64,000 nt of DNA from Balanoglossus misakiensis. Its lineage: Eukaryota > Hemichordata. The position numbers and the translations under genes were made by a program. Under the pieces are notes generated by a model. The model searched no databases, was not told the DNA's origin, and was given only the letters and a program-made list of their open reading frames with translations. Below, in pieces: positions 51,438 to 64,000 of the stretch (position 1 is its first letter; each line of letters opens with the position of its first letter). The stretch covers positions 1,984,001 to 2,048,000 of the forward strand of contig CM082593.2 in NCBI GenBank assembly GCA_040954595.2. Direction: 5' to 3'.

Positions 51438-51504
51438 ATCACCATGGTAACCTCGATCAACAAGTCTCGGAAGCATTGTGGAATGAGGACACTGCCATGG
51501 TAAC
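51438..51504. promoter_or_regulatory. Pair of RFX X-box-like sites in BICC1 5' intron
   Basis: ATCACCATGGTAAC (51438-51451) matches GTYNCCATRGNAAC at 13 of 14 positions and ACTGCCATGGTAAC (51491-51504) at 12 of 14, with starts 53 bp apart. Function is not shown. Confidence 0.3.
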
Positions 51505-54500
51505 CAGTAATCACCCATGATTTTCTCCGGTATCCACAGCGACCACGACGATACTGATGAAATGAAGTATTTAAAAAAGAGCAATGTCGGAGTCTGATCC
51601 GGTGTGCTAAGGGAAAATCAATCTATATAAGTCATGTGCGCGGAATAAGAAATGCTTTAAAAAGCTCTATTTCACCTGTCGCGCAGACTGGCGCTGTAGA
51701 TGTGATCAGAATACTTCGATTTTATTGTTACCTTGCATGGACTCATTAGATTAATGGTGTTGGGGGGCCCTTGATGGCTGGGCAGACAATTCACTTTTCC
51801 CCCTCCATACCAGCACCGAACGTGTACATAATTCACCAGAACAAACAACAGTTCAGGAAATTAATTGTAAAAACTATGATTATTTTTTTCTCAGTGGTGT
51901 TTAAGTAGGACACTTGAATGTAGAATTATGAGCAAAGTCAAGGCCACTCTTTTGTGTCAGTTCTCTGATTTATAAAAATATATGACGCGTCTGATAATTT
52001 ACATTGCACTTTTAATGTTTGTCGTATTCACGTTATCGCCAGTTCATATAACAGTCCATATCACAATACACCATTCATTGCTTTCTCTTGGTGTACATCC
52101 CATGATGTAAACAACCTGTGAAACCAAGACTATGCCAATGTAATATTCTCTGCCTTCACAATCAAGAAAACCTAGAAATTCACGTACAAATTGAGGCCTT
52201 CAATCCAGCTATCGATTGATGAAGGAAATCAATATGTTATGAGTACACATACATTCTGCAACTTATAAGTAGTCCATTACTCTGAAAAAAGAGATGTTCT
52301 GATTTTTTTTCAAATGACTAAATGCAATCACTAAAAATAACTGGAGGCATGGCACAATGGCAGCCTGTTGAATATCACCTCGAACGTTCTGTGAAAAAAC
52401 AGACATTATGAAGCCACCTGACTTCAATAAAACATGCACTAATTCAGATATACACAACCTCTAAAATTCTTTACAACCTTTCAATCCAGTGTAAAATGCT
52501 GTGTTAACTTTAAGAGTCATTCTGTCAATTAAATGTCGGGAGTGCGGTACCATGAAACGTACCATTTTTGTGACATGATTCTGTTTGGAATGGGTTTGTT
52601 TTTAATTGTCTAACGGAAGAGTGAGGAAAGGCTTGCCAACACAAGAGGGGACAGGACAGTCACATAAAAAATTTCAAAAGGGGAGGGTGTTCACCTTTAA
52701 CTTTAAACAAAGGCTGAATCTATGACTCAAGACCGAGGTCGTCAGTGACGATGGGCGCGACCTCGGCTGAACTCTTGATGTGGCCTTCCGTCAGGGGAAT
52801 AATTCACCGCATAACAAGCGTGAAATAATTTATGCCCCCAACAGAAGCCAGTGGAAATATTATCCTCCTACCAACCTATCCAAGGGGAACTGTCGGAGAT
52901 CCGGAATCCTGATTGAGGAAACGAGACACTGTCCTCTAGATGTGGCCAATGAAACACAATATTTTTCTATCAGCGGAAAAACAACCGCGAACATCTGGAG
53001 AACAAAACCCCAGCAAAGAAGAAAATGTCCCTGAAGCCATTATCGCTGACCTTTCTGTTTCTACTGGTGGAACTGCTTGTAAAACATCATTACACTATGT
53101 CCATCACTCACTTGTCCTGAATCAAAGTTCATGGATAATTACAATGTGTTGATGTAAAACTTGCAGAATAATTTTGTTCAAAAACCTTCAAATGTACAGA
53201 AATTTAAGAGTAAAAATCCGAAAACGTCTGAAACCAAAAACAAATACCAGAAGTGGTACTGACAGATATCCCTATTTATCAGAGACACAACTGTCACAGC
53301 TACTGGTGATAGAAATTCCTGTTTCCGGCTGCAACCTACAAAATATATCGGCTGTTGCGATTTGCCTAGTAACGGTCGCATAAATTCGCCCTCCAAGTGG
53401 AATTATCAGTATTACATCACACTAAGTTTTTATATCACGATAAAAAATCTTTCAAGGTTATTCACTGATGAAAACACAGTAACCGTATCAAGTAGTATTC
53501 ATGATTACTCACTATGTAAACACTCTCCCAGTCTTAATATCATATATTTATGATATTGAGACCTTGCCCGCAAAATTTGGCCTGATATATAATTCAAGAT
53601 GTCGAATATTGATTCAAAGTCTACTGAGGCATTTGAAAATAATTGTAGTGACAGGTTTTACATTTTAACTTCTCTGTACCACATGAATCATGACATATTT
53701 GAAGACAAACATACTAAAACTTTAATATCTAAATGTTGGACTATGGATAAGATTATACACCTTAATAATAGTTATGTATGTGTAGAAATCTATAAATCTT
53801 TTTTAAAACTATACCGTTTGTAAGAGGTTCAGCCTTTCTATTAAAGCGGAAATCTACTTTTTAACGAAGTTTGCTATCAAATGTTGCAATTTTAATATCA
53901 ATCACTACACTTACATACAAGAAGACCTTGCACACTTAGCCGAGGTAAAACATAGTGGTTAAAGTACACTGGAGACGAAGGCATTTGATATCAATGCATT
54001 CTCCTCGTCAATATTGACACTAGAAATACCCACAATTATGTCAGAACTACTTGGATAACCAGCCACTGGATTTTATTTACAAAGCAAGCAGTTCGCCAGC
54101 ATCTGGTCTACTTTTGGTCACTGCTTTCCGCCACAAAACAACGTCAGAGTAAATCTGATGTATGTTCGTCAGTGTTCTGATTACTGAAACCAATGAAAAA
54201 GTCTCACAACCTCTACAGACATTACAAAGGGGTATCTGTTTTTGTAAGGCTTTAAATTTTGCTAAAAATTATAGCAACATTATTGCGGCCATTTCTATCG
54301 GCTACAGAGCTCAAGTGGGAGCTTTTCTGTAGACAGGATTTGATAATTCAGATAACAGCTGTTGGTGATTAATTGCGTTCTCAGAAGAAATGATATATTT
54401 GTTTTAATTTATTTCAATCCTTTAATGCGTTTTAATGTATCGAGAAAAGTCTGAACCATTTGGAGAGGCAAGGCACAATTGACTCTGTATTAACCATGCC

Positions 54501-56906
54501 AAGATTTGTCCAACTTTTTGTTACATGAGATTCCCAGAAAATGCTGGGTAGCTGCATGTATAGATTAATGACACAGTTGCAAAAATCATCGTCTCCTGGA
54601 GAGGACATTCTTGTCGTTTGATTGATTTGCATAATTCCGTCACTGCAGATTACCACCAGCGAGAAAAGTTTCAAGAGTGTTTTACTATCACATATGATAA
54701 ACCTAACACAAGGCCACTTCAGTAAGAATTCTGACAAGGGTGGAAACTATTCCCCTGTTTAGGTTTCTGACGTGATAATGATGAAATGAAATAAAACAGA
54801 AACTGTGAACAAAATGAGATAAAATAAAACACGAAATTTTATCTCATCCTCATGTTACTGACGGCTGATTATTTTCAAACCTCTTACACAAATTCCGGAA
54901 ATTGCAAATACCCTCCCAGAGTCGTTTCACACATGATAAGTTTTATTTTTATACTTTTCTTCAATCACACTTTCAGCCGAAAAATAAAACAAACAAGTTT
55001 TCTGACAACTAAGTCCAACCTCCATCCCGTATCTTTTTGGAATGTAATTTGGAATTGCTGACATTTCATTGCTGCCCACTGAACAGCATTCTTACTAATT
55101 TGATTTCCATTACGGGCTATTAGACTATGAATTGTCCACCTCATTGGAGTTAACAACCACATACTGCGTTCGGTAAGTGCTGATACTATTGTCACCATGG
55201 GGCCGGTCGTACATCAGGTCACGACCCCACACAGAAATATAGAACACAACTGTGGCTCCCCTACCCACAGTTCTTTGCTCTGTGATTCCCAGACCCACAA
55301 TTCATCTGTACAGTTAGGAACCAGGTGCCACTTTTCTGCCCACTGTAATTATGTGCACACGTGCTGTGTGTAAATCTGGGACGTACGGAAATCAATCGGA
55401 TAGATAAATCTGAACAGATTTATGTGGGAATTAGCATGAACTGCTTAGTACAGGAAGTATGCTCTGAAAAACTTACTACACCATAATTGGTTCAAGCTGT
55501 GTTGTCTAAAAAATTTCTATAAAATTTGTGAAATGGCTCTCTTGTGTACACCGCAAGTGACCCATTTCCATAAATCTGTCAAAAAAAACACCCTTTCTGT
55601 CAGTGAAAGGATAATATCTGTTGGCAGTTTTCGTTGCTACCAATTGCCTCTTAAATAAACAGTACCTTTCACGTCGTCAAGGAACTTGACTATAGATGAA
55701 GATGTAGGTCATGTTCATAAGTTCGTGTTTTGTGATACCTGCGGTGTACAGAATGAAAACATACTTTGCGGATTCTAATCTCTGCTGGATTACACCACTC
55801 AAATAGTTTTTCATTTCACAATACTGGAGGGCAGCGTGTAACAGTTTTTGTACTTCTGTAACTGATGCAGCAGGGCACAGTGGGAAGAGCTTGTGACCTC
55901 AAACGTGTGGTCAACTACATTGCAAAGTCGTACACCTGCAATTCAAACACAAATCTGATAACTGCAAGCTAACTAAACACAACCACACTGTCAATAAAAT
56001 AATCAATACTCTGCTCTCCATCTATTAACACGAAAACGTCAAGGCTGGTTCAAGGCTGACTTTAATAAGAAGGAACGAGTTCTCATCTGAGTGTGAGGAC
56101 ACTCTCAATAGAACACACAGGATTCTTAATTCCCTTGACCTGCCATTTCTAATTTGATTACTTGGATAATCCGTCTCTGCTGTAGAACGTCAGATTCTCT
56201 TCTCTGCAAGTAAAGGTCGATATCCCGTCAAAATGTCTTGAGTCACGTGTGCCTACTTCCCCTGATGAGACAGTACGGTCAATGAAATACCCATGATGAT
56301 GAGATTACATTGTGTAATTTCATCCTCTATTTCTAAATTACTGTATCTTATCATTGTAGAACCTCAAAAGAAATATATATTAAAACCACACACTTTGTCC
56401 CTTTAATCAAACCAATGCACTGACATATTTTCTCAACAGCTTCTCCTTGTAGCTCAATATCAACAGAAGCAACGTGGTCTGCCAATTGCTTCTCCGTGAT
56501 GTGGCAGATTGTTAGCAGACTATAAAATCCAGCGCAGCAGGGAATGTTTAGATATCCCGGCATTTGTGTCAAGTGAGTCAGGGAAAAACATTCTGGAGTA
56601 ACACAATATGGGCACGGGTAGACACAGACAATTTGACCTCAAACGCACTTCACTGGCCTGGAAAAAAATGCAAATTACTTCCACTAAATTACGAAAAACT
56701 GCTTGCCTATACAGTTGAAACAATTAGGAGTGCTGGATAGTATTGCAACACATCACTTAGCTTTATCAATTTTCTGATTAAATTGATGTGTTACGGAACC
56801 GATTGGTTTATCATGTGTACCATAGGGATAATTAGCTTCCACTTGTCTGCCAAAATAAACTTATAAGCTCACACAGTTGTTTTAAGAATATCACTGGAAA
56901 TTTATC

Positions 56907-56921
56907 CACACACACACACAC
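56907..56921. repeat. CA dinucleotide microsatellite
   Basis: A short uninterrupted CA run in the BICC1 5' intron. Confidence 0.9.
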
Positions 56922-58577
56922 CATTTTATTAGCGTAAACATCCAAACTCCATGGAAACTGTCAATCACAAGCAAGATTGTTACATTACAGCTTCATCTTC
57001 ACAGGTACATTCTCTACTCATCTGTAGCCATGAAAAGACTTCAAGAAACATTATCTTCACTTCATCTTTACTATATTTTTCTGCTCAAAATTGACACCAG
57101 ATAAATCTCTGACTGTAGCCTGTTTTCTTTCTTTTCTTGCGACATGTCTTGTGTGCATTTTGTTTGTTCAATATCGCCTTCATAAAGCTTATTACACTAG
57201 GAACCTTATCTCCGAGTTCTACCCTGATAATTTCTGATTCTGGACAATTTGGACACTGGGGTTATTGTTATTGTTGGTTGCTGTTTATGTCCGCAACTTG
57301 TAACTATTTAGATCCAACTGTTTGAATAAACAATCCTTTGATGATTTCAGGTGCCGACTACTCACAAATCTCCTAGCGTGGACGAGACGTCCCAGCCATG
57401 TAGGTCGTATTTGAGAGTCACCTGGTCAAAAATTGATTGCACGCTGTTGACCTTTGACCTGTATTACCCCAGTGATAACTTCATGAGCACACACACAGAC
57501 ATTAATGTGTCTAGTCGAATGACCCTATCCTGCTTTTGCACCCGAACAACAAATTGAACAGCAAAAACCATAATATAACTGACCAGTTTAATAAACAAGG
57601 TTCACAAGCTGTTTGTCCGCCAAGTGCAGATTTTTGCCTTGTTTTTATCTTACATATATGTCATTTAAAGTGAAACAAGGTTGTCTGTGAAATAAATTCA
57701 TGTGACTGACTTTGTCAACTAGGGAAGGTCATGATCAACTTGTGATCTGTGATTCTGTTGTTCAAAGTGTTTCGTTCCTTCACATTCTTTATAAACAATT
57801 CTCTTGGCCCTTGGCTGACCCCAGGGACCCCACTAAGGTATACATGTACTTATCTGAATCCCCACATCCATCTTTCTGCCCTGTGATACTGGACCAAATC
57901 CAACATCCCAAGCAGTGTTGTTTCTCAACAATGTATCGCCTCATTTTTGTCAGTATTACACTCTACCATACTGCACCCATGGCCAACCACCCACCAAGAA
58001 CCCACCACTAATAACCTGTACACTAATACACTTTTCCAATCCAAAATGATTGTGTACATACAGTGTGAACTTCACAACTGGGAATCATGAGTCCACTGTA
58101 CTCAGAACATTCAACAGTACACTTTAATAACATTATACGTTTGCCTGACAGCATTATTGTTGACACTAAAACACAGATTATAGCTAAATTGATTCAGTTG
58201 GTGTTTACACATTTTTTGTGACACACTCCTTGTGCCTTCTCAGTTTCGCACTCAGTGTTTATGCAATCAATTAACTCCTTTGCGATAGGCAGTTCTCTGT
58301 TTGTCCAATGTCTGCCATATGCTTATATATCTTCTGGGCATGAGCTTCAATACCAAGCAGAAACCAGATAAATATTCCAGAGTCAGTATTTTTGTGCTCT
58401 GTCATTTTCCTGAAATAGAATAATTTCAATCACGGGGTCTTTTCCCAGCCATATCATTTTCTAGAATAGTTATCACTGTCAGTTAATAAAGATAGAAGGG
58501 TTTACTCGCTGAACTTTGACCTCTGTCTCCCAGAAAGCAAACACAGGCATTATTTGTTGAACCCACACATAAAGCAA

Positions 58578-58622
58578 CAGACAGACAGATGAATGGCCTG
58601 ACAGACAGACAGACACAGACAC
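58578..58622. repeat. Interrupted CAGA tetranucleotide repeat
   Basis: Two CAGACAGACAGA-type blocks separated by about 14 bp of unique sequence, trailing into CACAGACACAC. Confidence 0.85.
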
Positions 58623-60503
58623 ACCCCATACTGATTTCAAAGTGTCACTATTCATGTCATGAAAGTATCCTTTCCTTGAGAACCATATCTTTATCTGTCT
58701 ATAAAAATCCCATGAAGAAAATCATCCATTTCTGCTTCTAAAATGCTTTTTGTTTTTACGTCTTCTCTCAGCTAAACTTGATCGGGATGCGAATAAAGTG
58801 CTTTGGTGGTTCCTTTGTCTTTTTATTGACTTCAAATGGTCATGTTTAGTGGATAATTAATGACAGTTACAATGTACTGTGTGTCTGGCTACACTACTGA
58901 TGACATTTTGTCATCAATGCAGGGATCGACAGACACACAGACGACTCTCAAAACTAATGACCCTCGTGGAAACCTTTCAATTGTGAAAGGATTTAACATT
59001 TGAACTTTTTTTCACCCACGTTTCTATGGGAAGTAGAGCAACCCATCATCGAAAACAAACAGGATTGTTCCACTATTGATAAAATGGGGGTTAGAGCGGC
59101 AAAGGTTAAACCAATACCACAGAGGTACAGCACTTACGGCCACCTGCCCCTCTTCGTCAACCAGATGTGCCTGGAATATCCATTCCGGGAACAGCTTTCA
59201 GAGATGGGATCCATTCACTGATGCTGAAATAATACATGGAATAGTTTTGCACCCTTAAGCTACTACATTCACTGTCCAAAAACTTTTGTGCCAAAATTGA
59301 TGGTGTGTCGAATTTCTGACTGGCTTACGGGTAAACATGCAGTAAATGTGACTTCACTTTTTCAAGAGGTGTAACACTGCAAAATAGCTTTGTATGAGTA
59401 GCGAAAGAAATGCACAATAACTCAGGGGTAATAACACAACAAGAAGTCTTTCTGAAAACAGAAACAGGTTAACTTAGGCTACAGTTGTTCGTGGTAATCA
59501 TTTTAAACCCTTATAGAGCCCAGACTAACAGAGGGCTTATAATATAATTTACGATACCACCAAACTGGTATAATTTGTGATTTGTAAACAAATCCTTTAC
59601 ATTAGGCTTTTTTCATTAACTTTTCTCCTTTCAATTTTTACTGGCCAATTTTACAAAGGAGAGATATATCTTGTGGTATTGGTATGGCTGAACAGATTTA
59701 TGACGGATTTTCTTTACAAAATTATGTTTGATGATTTATGAAACTGACATTTATCAGAAAAACAATTATAATGGATTACCTATTAAATTATGGTTCATTT
59801 TCCATGGTTACATAGAGCTGGTTCTATGATTTCCCCTCCAAACAAACAACCTACCACCGCAAAGGTAAATGAAGCACAAAATCTATTTATGACAAATTTC
59901 ATTCTTTTAAAAAATGACAAATTCCCTTTTTTCATACATCCGCTCTGAAAACTGAATTAGTGACGGATTTTATGTCACTGTGGTCTAAAATGAAGCAAAA
60001 ACCTGAGAAAAAATAACGAGAATACATAATATTTACAAATGTTGACAGGAAGTTGTGCAAAAAGGTCAGAGAAAGACTTCATGCTAGACCACCAACACTG
60101 ACCATTATGGATTTACAAGTATTTGCATGCTATTTACGTTCATATGATATTTCTGAAAGGATTCAAATTTACGTTGTTAGAAAGAAATATATCCGCCAAA
60201 GACAAACTTATACGACAGAATTATTGTAATGTTGGTGGTCTGACATAAGCTCTAACAAAACCTGGCAGTTTATTTCAGACAATTTCCTGTTGTTACAATA
60301 CACACATACAGGAAGTCCATTCATATACATCTACAACTTCACAAGGATATTATTTTTATACAGAGGTCATAATACATGTGCTTGCAAACGAAAATGAAAA
60401 ACATTTTGTTTGGCTACTGTACTCTGTGCCCTGAGCAGTAAATGTGCTTTGAAAGTTTCTTTCAGTATACAGTAGAACTGTTTAAAATCGTCACCCCTAC
60501 TGT

Positions 60504-60609
60504 GATTGGCTCAGCATCCAACCAGGGGCTTTTTGATTGGTTGAAAAATAGGAACACTGGCTGGAACACTGATTGGTTGATTAAACTTTCATCTTGATTG
60601 TTCATTGGC
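60504..60609. repeat. Cluster of GATTGG and CATTGG motifs
   Basis: GATTGG at 60504, 60535 and 60571 and CATTGG near 60604, all in one orientation, flanked mostly by T or C. This is the densest of three such clusters in the window. Confidence 0.5.
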
Positions 60610-62639
60610 TCAGAGCAGTCAGCATGAAGCTGCCTGATGAAAAGGGTACCAATGGTGAATCATATTTGTTTTGGAGTACAACTGCAAACCCGGTCTGCCA
60701 ATATAACTGTCCTTCTGAATATCAATAGAGAATGGACGGCCGCTAATCGCTTGTTTCATCACACAATACAACCCGGACTCAATCAACACTTGTAAACATA
60801 ACTTAAAATTTCTTAGCAGTGGTAGTTTCTCCTTTCAAAACAACGATCATGAAGTCGGACAAAAACAGGATTTTCCATTGCCTACACACCCACGTCACCT
60901 ACAAAGATACACCCACATCTTTCCGAAAAATAATCCCATTAACAAACAATTTCACCTGGCCTGTTTCAACGGATCACTGACAATTGCCAATAGATTTGGA
61001 AGTCTGGAAAAAAATTCCTTAAGTGGTTTGGTGCTGCTACCTGACTGAGCAAACGCTGAGGTTTTTTTTTCGCTTGATTTGTAATTTGTGTGGCTTCTCC
61101 TCTCATTTTGGAATGGTAGGAAATCGGTTGTGGTATCTCTCACATTTCAAAATTCAATTCAAAGCAGTCTTGTTAGTTAAAAAGGCATATCCACTCTTTA
61201 AAAAGTGCATGTTTTTCAAGAGTGCTGACTGACTGATGTGGCAAAAGCATTGCGATACAGTGCAACTCAAAGTTGTGACTCCAACCCGGGAGAGGCAACA
61301 ACAGGTTGTCCGATACTGGAAGTGTATTCCGTAAATCCTCACCCAAGCATTCGCACTGAGTCAACTTCCTGTGAACAATGGCATAAATTACCCAACTAGT
61401 GCTCACAGCATTAAGGTCTATTCATTGTGACATATCGGTTTTTTGTTTTTCCGCCCGACAAGCTCGTTCTTCTAAGAAGCTTTCACAGTTGCATGAATTC
61501 ATTCCAAAACTGAAAAGGCAGATTATGGGTTTTGTTTGTTTTTCTTCGCTTTTTTTCTCTTTAGTTTGGAGGGTTTTTTTCTTTCAACACATGCTTGTGA
61601 CTCCAGGAACCAAACTGAATTGGTCCTTTACCACCAAAATCTAATCTTTGGAAAATGCATTTTTTGTCGGTAACTAAGAACTTTGCTTCCACAGGTTTCT
61701 CAACCAGACCCGACTTCTTTACTTCAGATCGCTTGATCCAAAGTCACAAACATCACCCGTAGATATCTTGCTTTCCCTGTTCCAGTATTTGATATTGACT
61801 AAAAAAGCTCCAACACTGGAAAATGATGGTACTTGCATTAGATACATGTAGTGTGGACAAATGGAGATTTATGGGCAAAATGCATATCTGTAATTCCACG
61901 ACAGTAAATCATCTGATAAATGGCTCTCTGTATAGCTTTTGAGATACTGCTAATGGAAAAACCAATAACATTGGAAGATTTATCTTGTCAGCTCTAAAAT
62001 TGACTGTTTTCAGTGGAAAAAACTTGAGAGTTTTACACACTTCTATTGCATTCTTTGTGCAAACCCCAAGAACACACACAGTTCCAAAGTCTTCCGTAGA
62101 TATCCAGCAGTGAGTGGTAAACTGGAAACATCCCAAAAGACGGAAATATATTTTGCTCGTTTCAGTCTCCTCAAGTCTTATCCACTCTTTCTCAACTCTA
62201 ACCGCTTTCAAAATGACATTTTCCTTCGGTCGTTACGCATTTGGATTTTTCGCACGTGCAGGCACATCTCAGCTGCCTGACAAATTAGCTGCTTTGGCTG
62301 TACCCATTTTTCATTATTATCAAATTTTTGCCGAACAAGCACAATATTAGCTTTCATGGACTCCAAAAGCACCGGCTATCTATCACTGTCGCTGCATACA
62401 TTTGGTCAAAGCGGTTCCACATTCCCCCTGGAGGGCAAAAACGGTAATCCAAAGACTTAAGGCTGAATGACTACAAACTGTTAAAAAACTTTAACGGCAC
62501 AGAGGGGACCTGGGTCCCAGCCAGGAAAACACCTTGATGTGAATAAACTGATGTCTACGTGGGCATATTTGGCGACCGAGGGTTGAATGAACCAATGGAC
62601 TGAAAGGTCTGAATTACCTGAGAGAGAAAATGCAATGAA

Positions 62640-62755
62640 CTTTACTGACTGCTTGATTTATTGATCAAGCTATATGATTTGAATGATTGACTGATTGATC
62701 AATCGACTGACTGAATTGACTGATTGCCAGACTGACTGACTAACTGATTAATTGG
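62640..62755. repeat. Degenerate TGAC/TGAT tetranucleotide-rich tract
   Basis: Many imperfect copies of CTGA, TTGA and GACTGACT-like units, with small palindromes such as TTGATCAA. It looks like an old, decayed simple repeat. Confidence 0.7.
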
Positions 62756-63617
62756 AACACTTGCCAAAATTTGATTAAAAGTGGATTTCAATCTCAATTG
62801 TCTTCCCATTGCTCGACGATGCCGGAAAAAAATTATTGGGTTGTGACAATGCACCTACATTTGTTTCGTGCATGAAGGCAGCTCAATCACTGCGAGCCCT
62901 CCATGCCCTCAGGTGGAGGGACTAACATCATTCCCAGGTCCCCAGAAACAGTCACAGCTTTTGGTTCCATGGAATTAAGATTTTTCTCAGATTCTGTGAC
63001 ATAACAATGACTCCAAGATGGGATTACAAGGAACAGAACAGTGTCATTCCGGTATTTTACTCATTGTATCCAAAATCCCATGAATGGCCGCGATCAACTT
63101 CTAACAAAGTTGGGCTTAAAAACTTCTTCGGGTGGACCACACCACAAGGTTACAAGAACTTCTAAATCTGGTCAGAGACAATCAGATGTAACAATAAGCA
63201 AGGGAGATAAAGATAGTATTGACAGTTCTGATTTGAAACTGTTCCAGAAAGTGTCATTTTCTGGTGTTTTGCTGATAGACACAATAGCTTGGGAGTGTGA
63301 TACACAGACCACAAGCTATGTTTGTTGAGGGTATGTTTGCCGGCGCAATCAAGCTTTAAGCTTTTCTGGAAGGTCACAAATATTGTTTTTGACCAAGTAT
63401 AGCGCGAAAAGTTACCAAAGCTTTCCCCCGGAGGGTCTTTCGTTGATATTCGGTTGTTTAACAAGATGTGAGAAAGGAGTGTGCCATCCTTCATACAAAA
63501 ATAAAACAATTGCTACACTCAATTGCAAGAAGGTGTCTGGTTGGATTTTATCTTAAACTGTATTCTGTTGGCTTCGTCTCAGATGTCAGATGCCAACCAT
63601 TTGAACACACCTGAATT

Positions 63618-63690
63618 GGGGGGGGGGGGGGGCATGCAGAGGATGGAGAGGAAAGGAAGGGGAGAGGGAGAGAGATGGGGGGGGGGGAAG
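63618..63690 (+). repeat. G-rich tract with two long G runs
   Basis: A run of about 15 G near 63618-63632 is followed by GGA/GAG-rich DNA and a second run of about nine G near 63679. The plus strand can form G-quadruplexes; read on the minus (BICC1-sense) strand it is a C-rich intronic tract. Confidence 0.8.
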
Positions 63691-63955
63691 GATGAGTGAA
63701 CATTCTTAAAATGGAAAAAAATCCAAGCAGATCCATTCATTTTAAGGACACGATCAAGCATACACAGTAAAGCACTCTGGACTCTCTGATTCAAATAGAT
63801 GTGTTTTTAGCATACACAAACATGCGCCTTGTTGTCACTGACAAGAATTTATGACTTGTCAAACCCTCCCCAAAAGAAACAGTTAGGAAAACAACACAAC
63901 ACATTATAGCACTGTGAAAATACAGGCAGCCTCCATTTGTTTATAGTTCGGCTAT

Positions 63956-63969
63956 GTTACCATGGCAAC
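63956..63969. promoter_or_regulatory. Perfect RFX X-box (GTTACCATGGCAAC)
   Basis: All 14 positions fit GTYNCCATRGNAAC, the symmetric site bound by RFX transcription factors. It lies on the 5' side of the visible BICC1 exons, either in its first intron or near an upstream promoter beyond the window. BICC1 works in node/kidney ciliated tissues in vertebrates, which makes RFX control plausible but unproven. Confidence 0.55.
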
Positions 63970-64000
63970 CACTGGTGCCATTACTCAGTGAGGAGGAAGT

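Larger units (their letters stand above)
50803..64000 (-). other. 5' intron of BICC1 (at least 13.2 kb), runs off right edge
   Basis: The acceptor TTTCAACAG sits next to 50802 and needs an upstream coding exon ending in phase 1. The expected conserved segment preceding AAAEGKG (Arg-Phe-Arg-Val-Asp-like, ending in a Leu-Gln) was looked for on the minus strand up to 64 kb and not found, so this stretch is probably a single long intron. It contains simple repeats, G-rich tracts, GATTGG motifs and three X-box-like sites, but no gene I can support. Confidence 0.65.

Noticed and set aside
61909-62211. Minus-strand frame with AVRVEKEWIRLEE as a candidate missing BICC1 exon
   Set aside because: Only a loose resemblance to the expected segment; no phase-1 donor ending next to a Leu-Gln sequence at the right place.
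1-64000. CRISPR arrays, operons or bacterial features
   Set aside because: The window is spliced metazoan DNA; direct repeats present are satellites and microsatellites without unique spacers.

Overview
This is a piece of an animal nuclear genome: spliced genes with GT-AG introns, AT-rich introns of about 70 bp to more than 13 kb, and proteins that align along their length with familiar bilaterian families. Several orthologues are very close to vertebrate proteins (the BICC1 SAM domain, the CCAR1 core). Yet gene order and intron sizes are not those of a vertebrate, and CCAR1 looks like a single SAP-bearing orthologue. A marine invertebrate, most likely a non-vertebrate deuterostome (hemichordate, cephalochordate or echinoderm), is my best guess; the species cannot be fixed from the sequence.

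Six protein genes can be read. (1) 1-7302, minus: 5' two thirds of CCAR1, running off the left edge. (2) 12082-13852, plus: complete CFAP96 (C4orf47), a ciliary microtubule protein. (3) 15762-19546, minus: complete AP1AR (gadkin), rebuilt from seven exons including a tiny acylated first exon. (4) 20140-22135, plus: complete renalase (RNLS). (5) 22368-23907, minus: a two-exon FAM151B/menorin-family gene with an unusual C-terminal extension. (6) 27871-50802, minus: BICC1, with 19 coding exons in frame to the stop; the first coding exon(s) must lie right of the window. BICC1 and its introns, with a probable 3.1-kb 3' UTR, occupy 24.7-64 kb. For every gene the summed exon lengths keep one open frame.

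Gene arrangement: AP1AR and RNLS are head to head over 593 bp. CFAP96 and AP1AR, and RNLS and FAM151B, are tail to tail. CCAR1 and CFAP96 diverge from a region holding a compact CpG-rich block with E2F-, YY1- and RFX-like sites. The genes do not form one pathway. Human orthologues lie on 10q (CCAR1, BICC1, RNLS), 4q (CFAP96, AP1AR) and 5q (FAM151B), which fits the 4/5/8/10 paralogon and suggests ancient conserved linkage.

Non-coding structure: two identical 69-bp hairpin units in tandem (9332-9469), a 30-bp minisatellite in an AP1AR intron, a perfect RFX X-box at the right edge, clusters of GATTGG motifs, simple repeats and G-rich tracts. I saw no tRNA, rRNA, transposase or reverse transcriptase gene, no CRISPR array, and no clear nested gene in the BICC1 introns. 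Exon coordinates come from manual splice-site reading and are supported by family similarity recalled from memory, not by a search.
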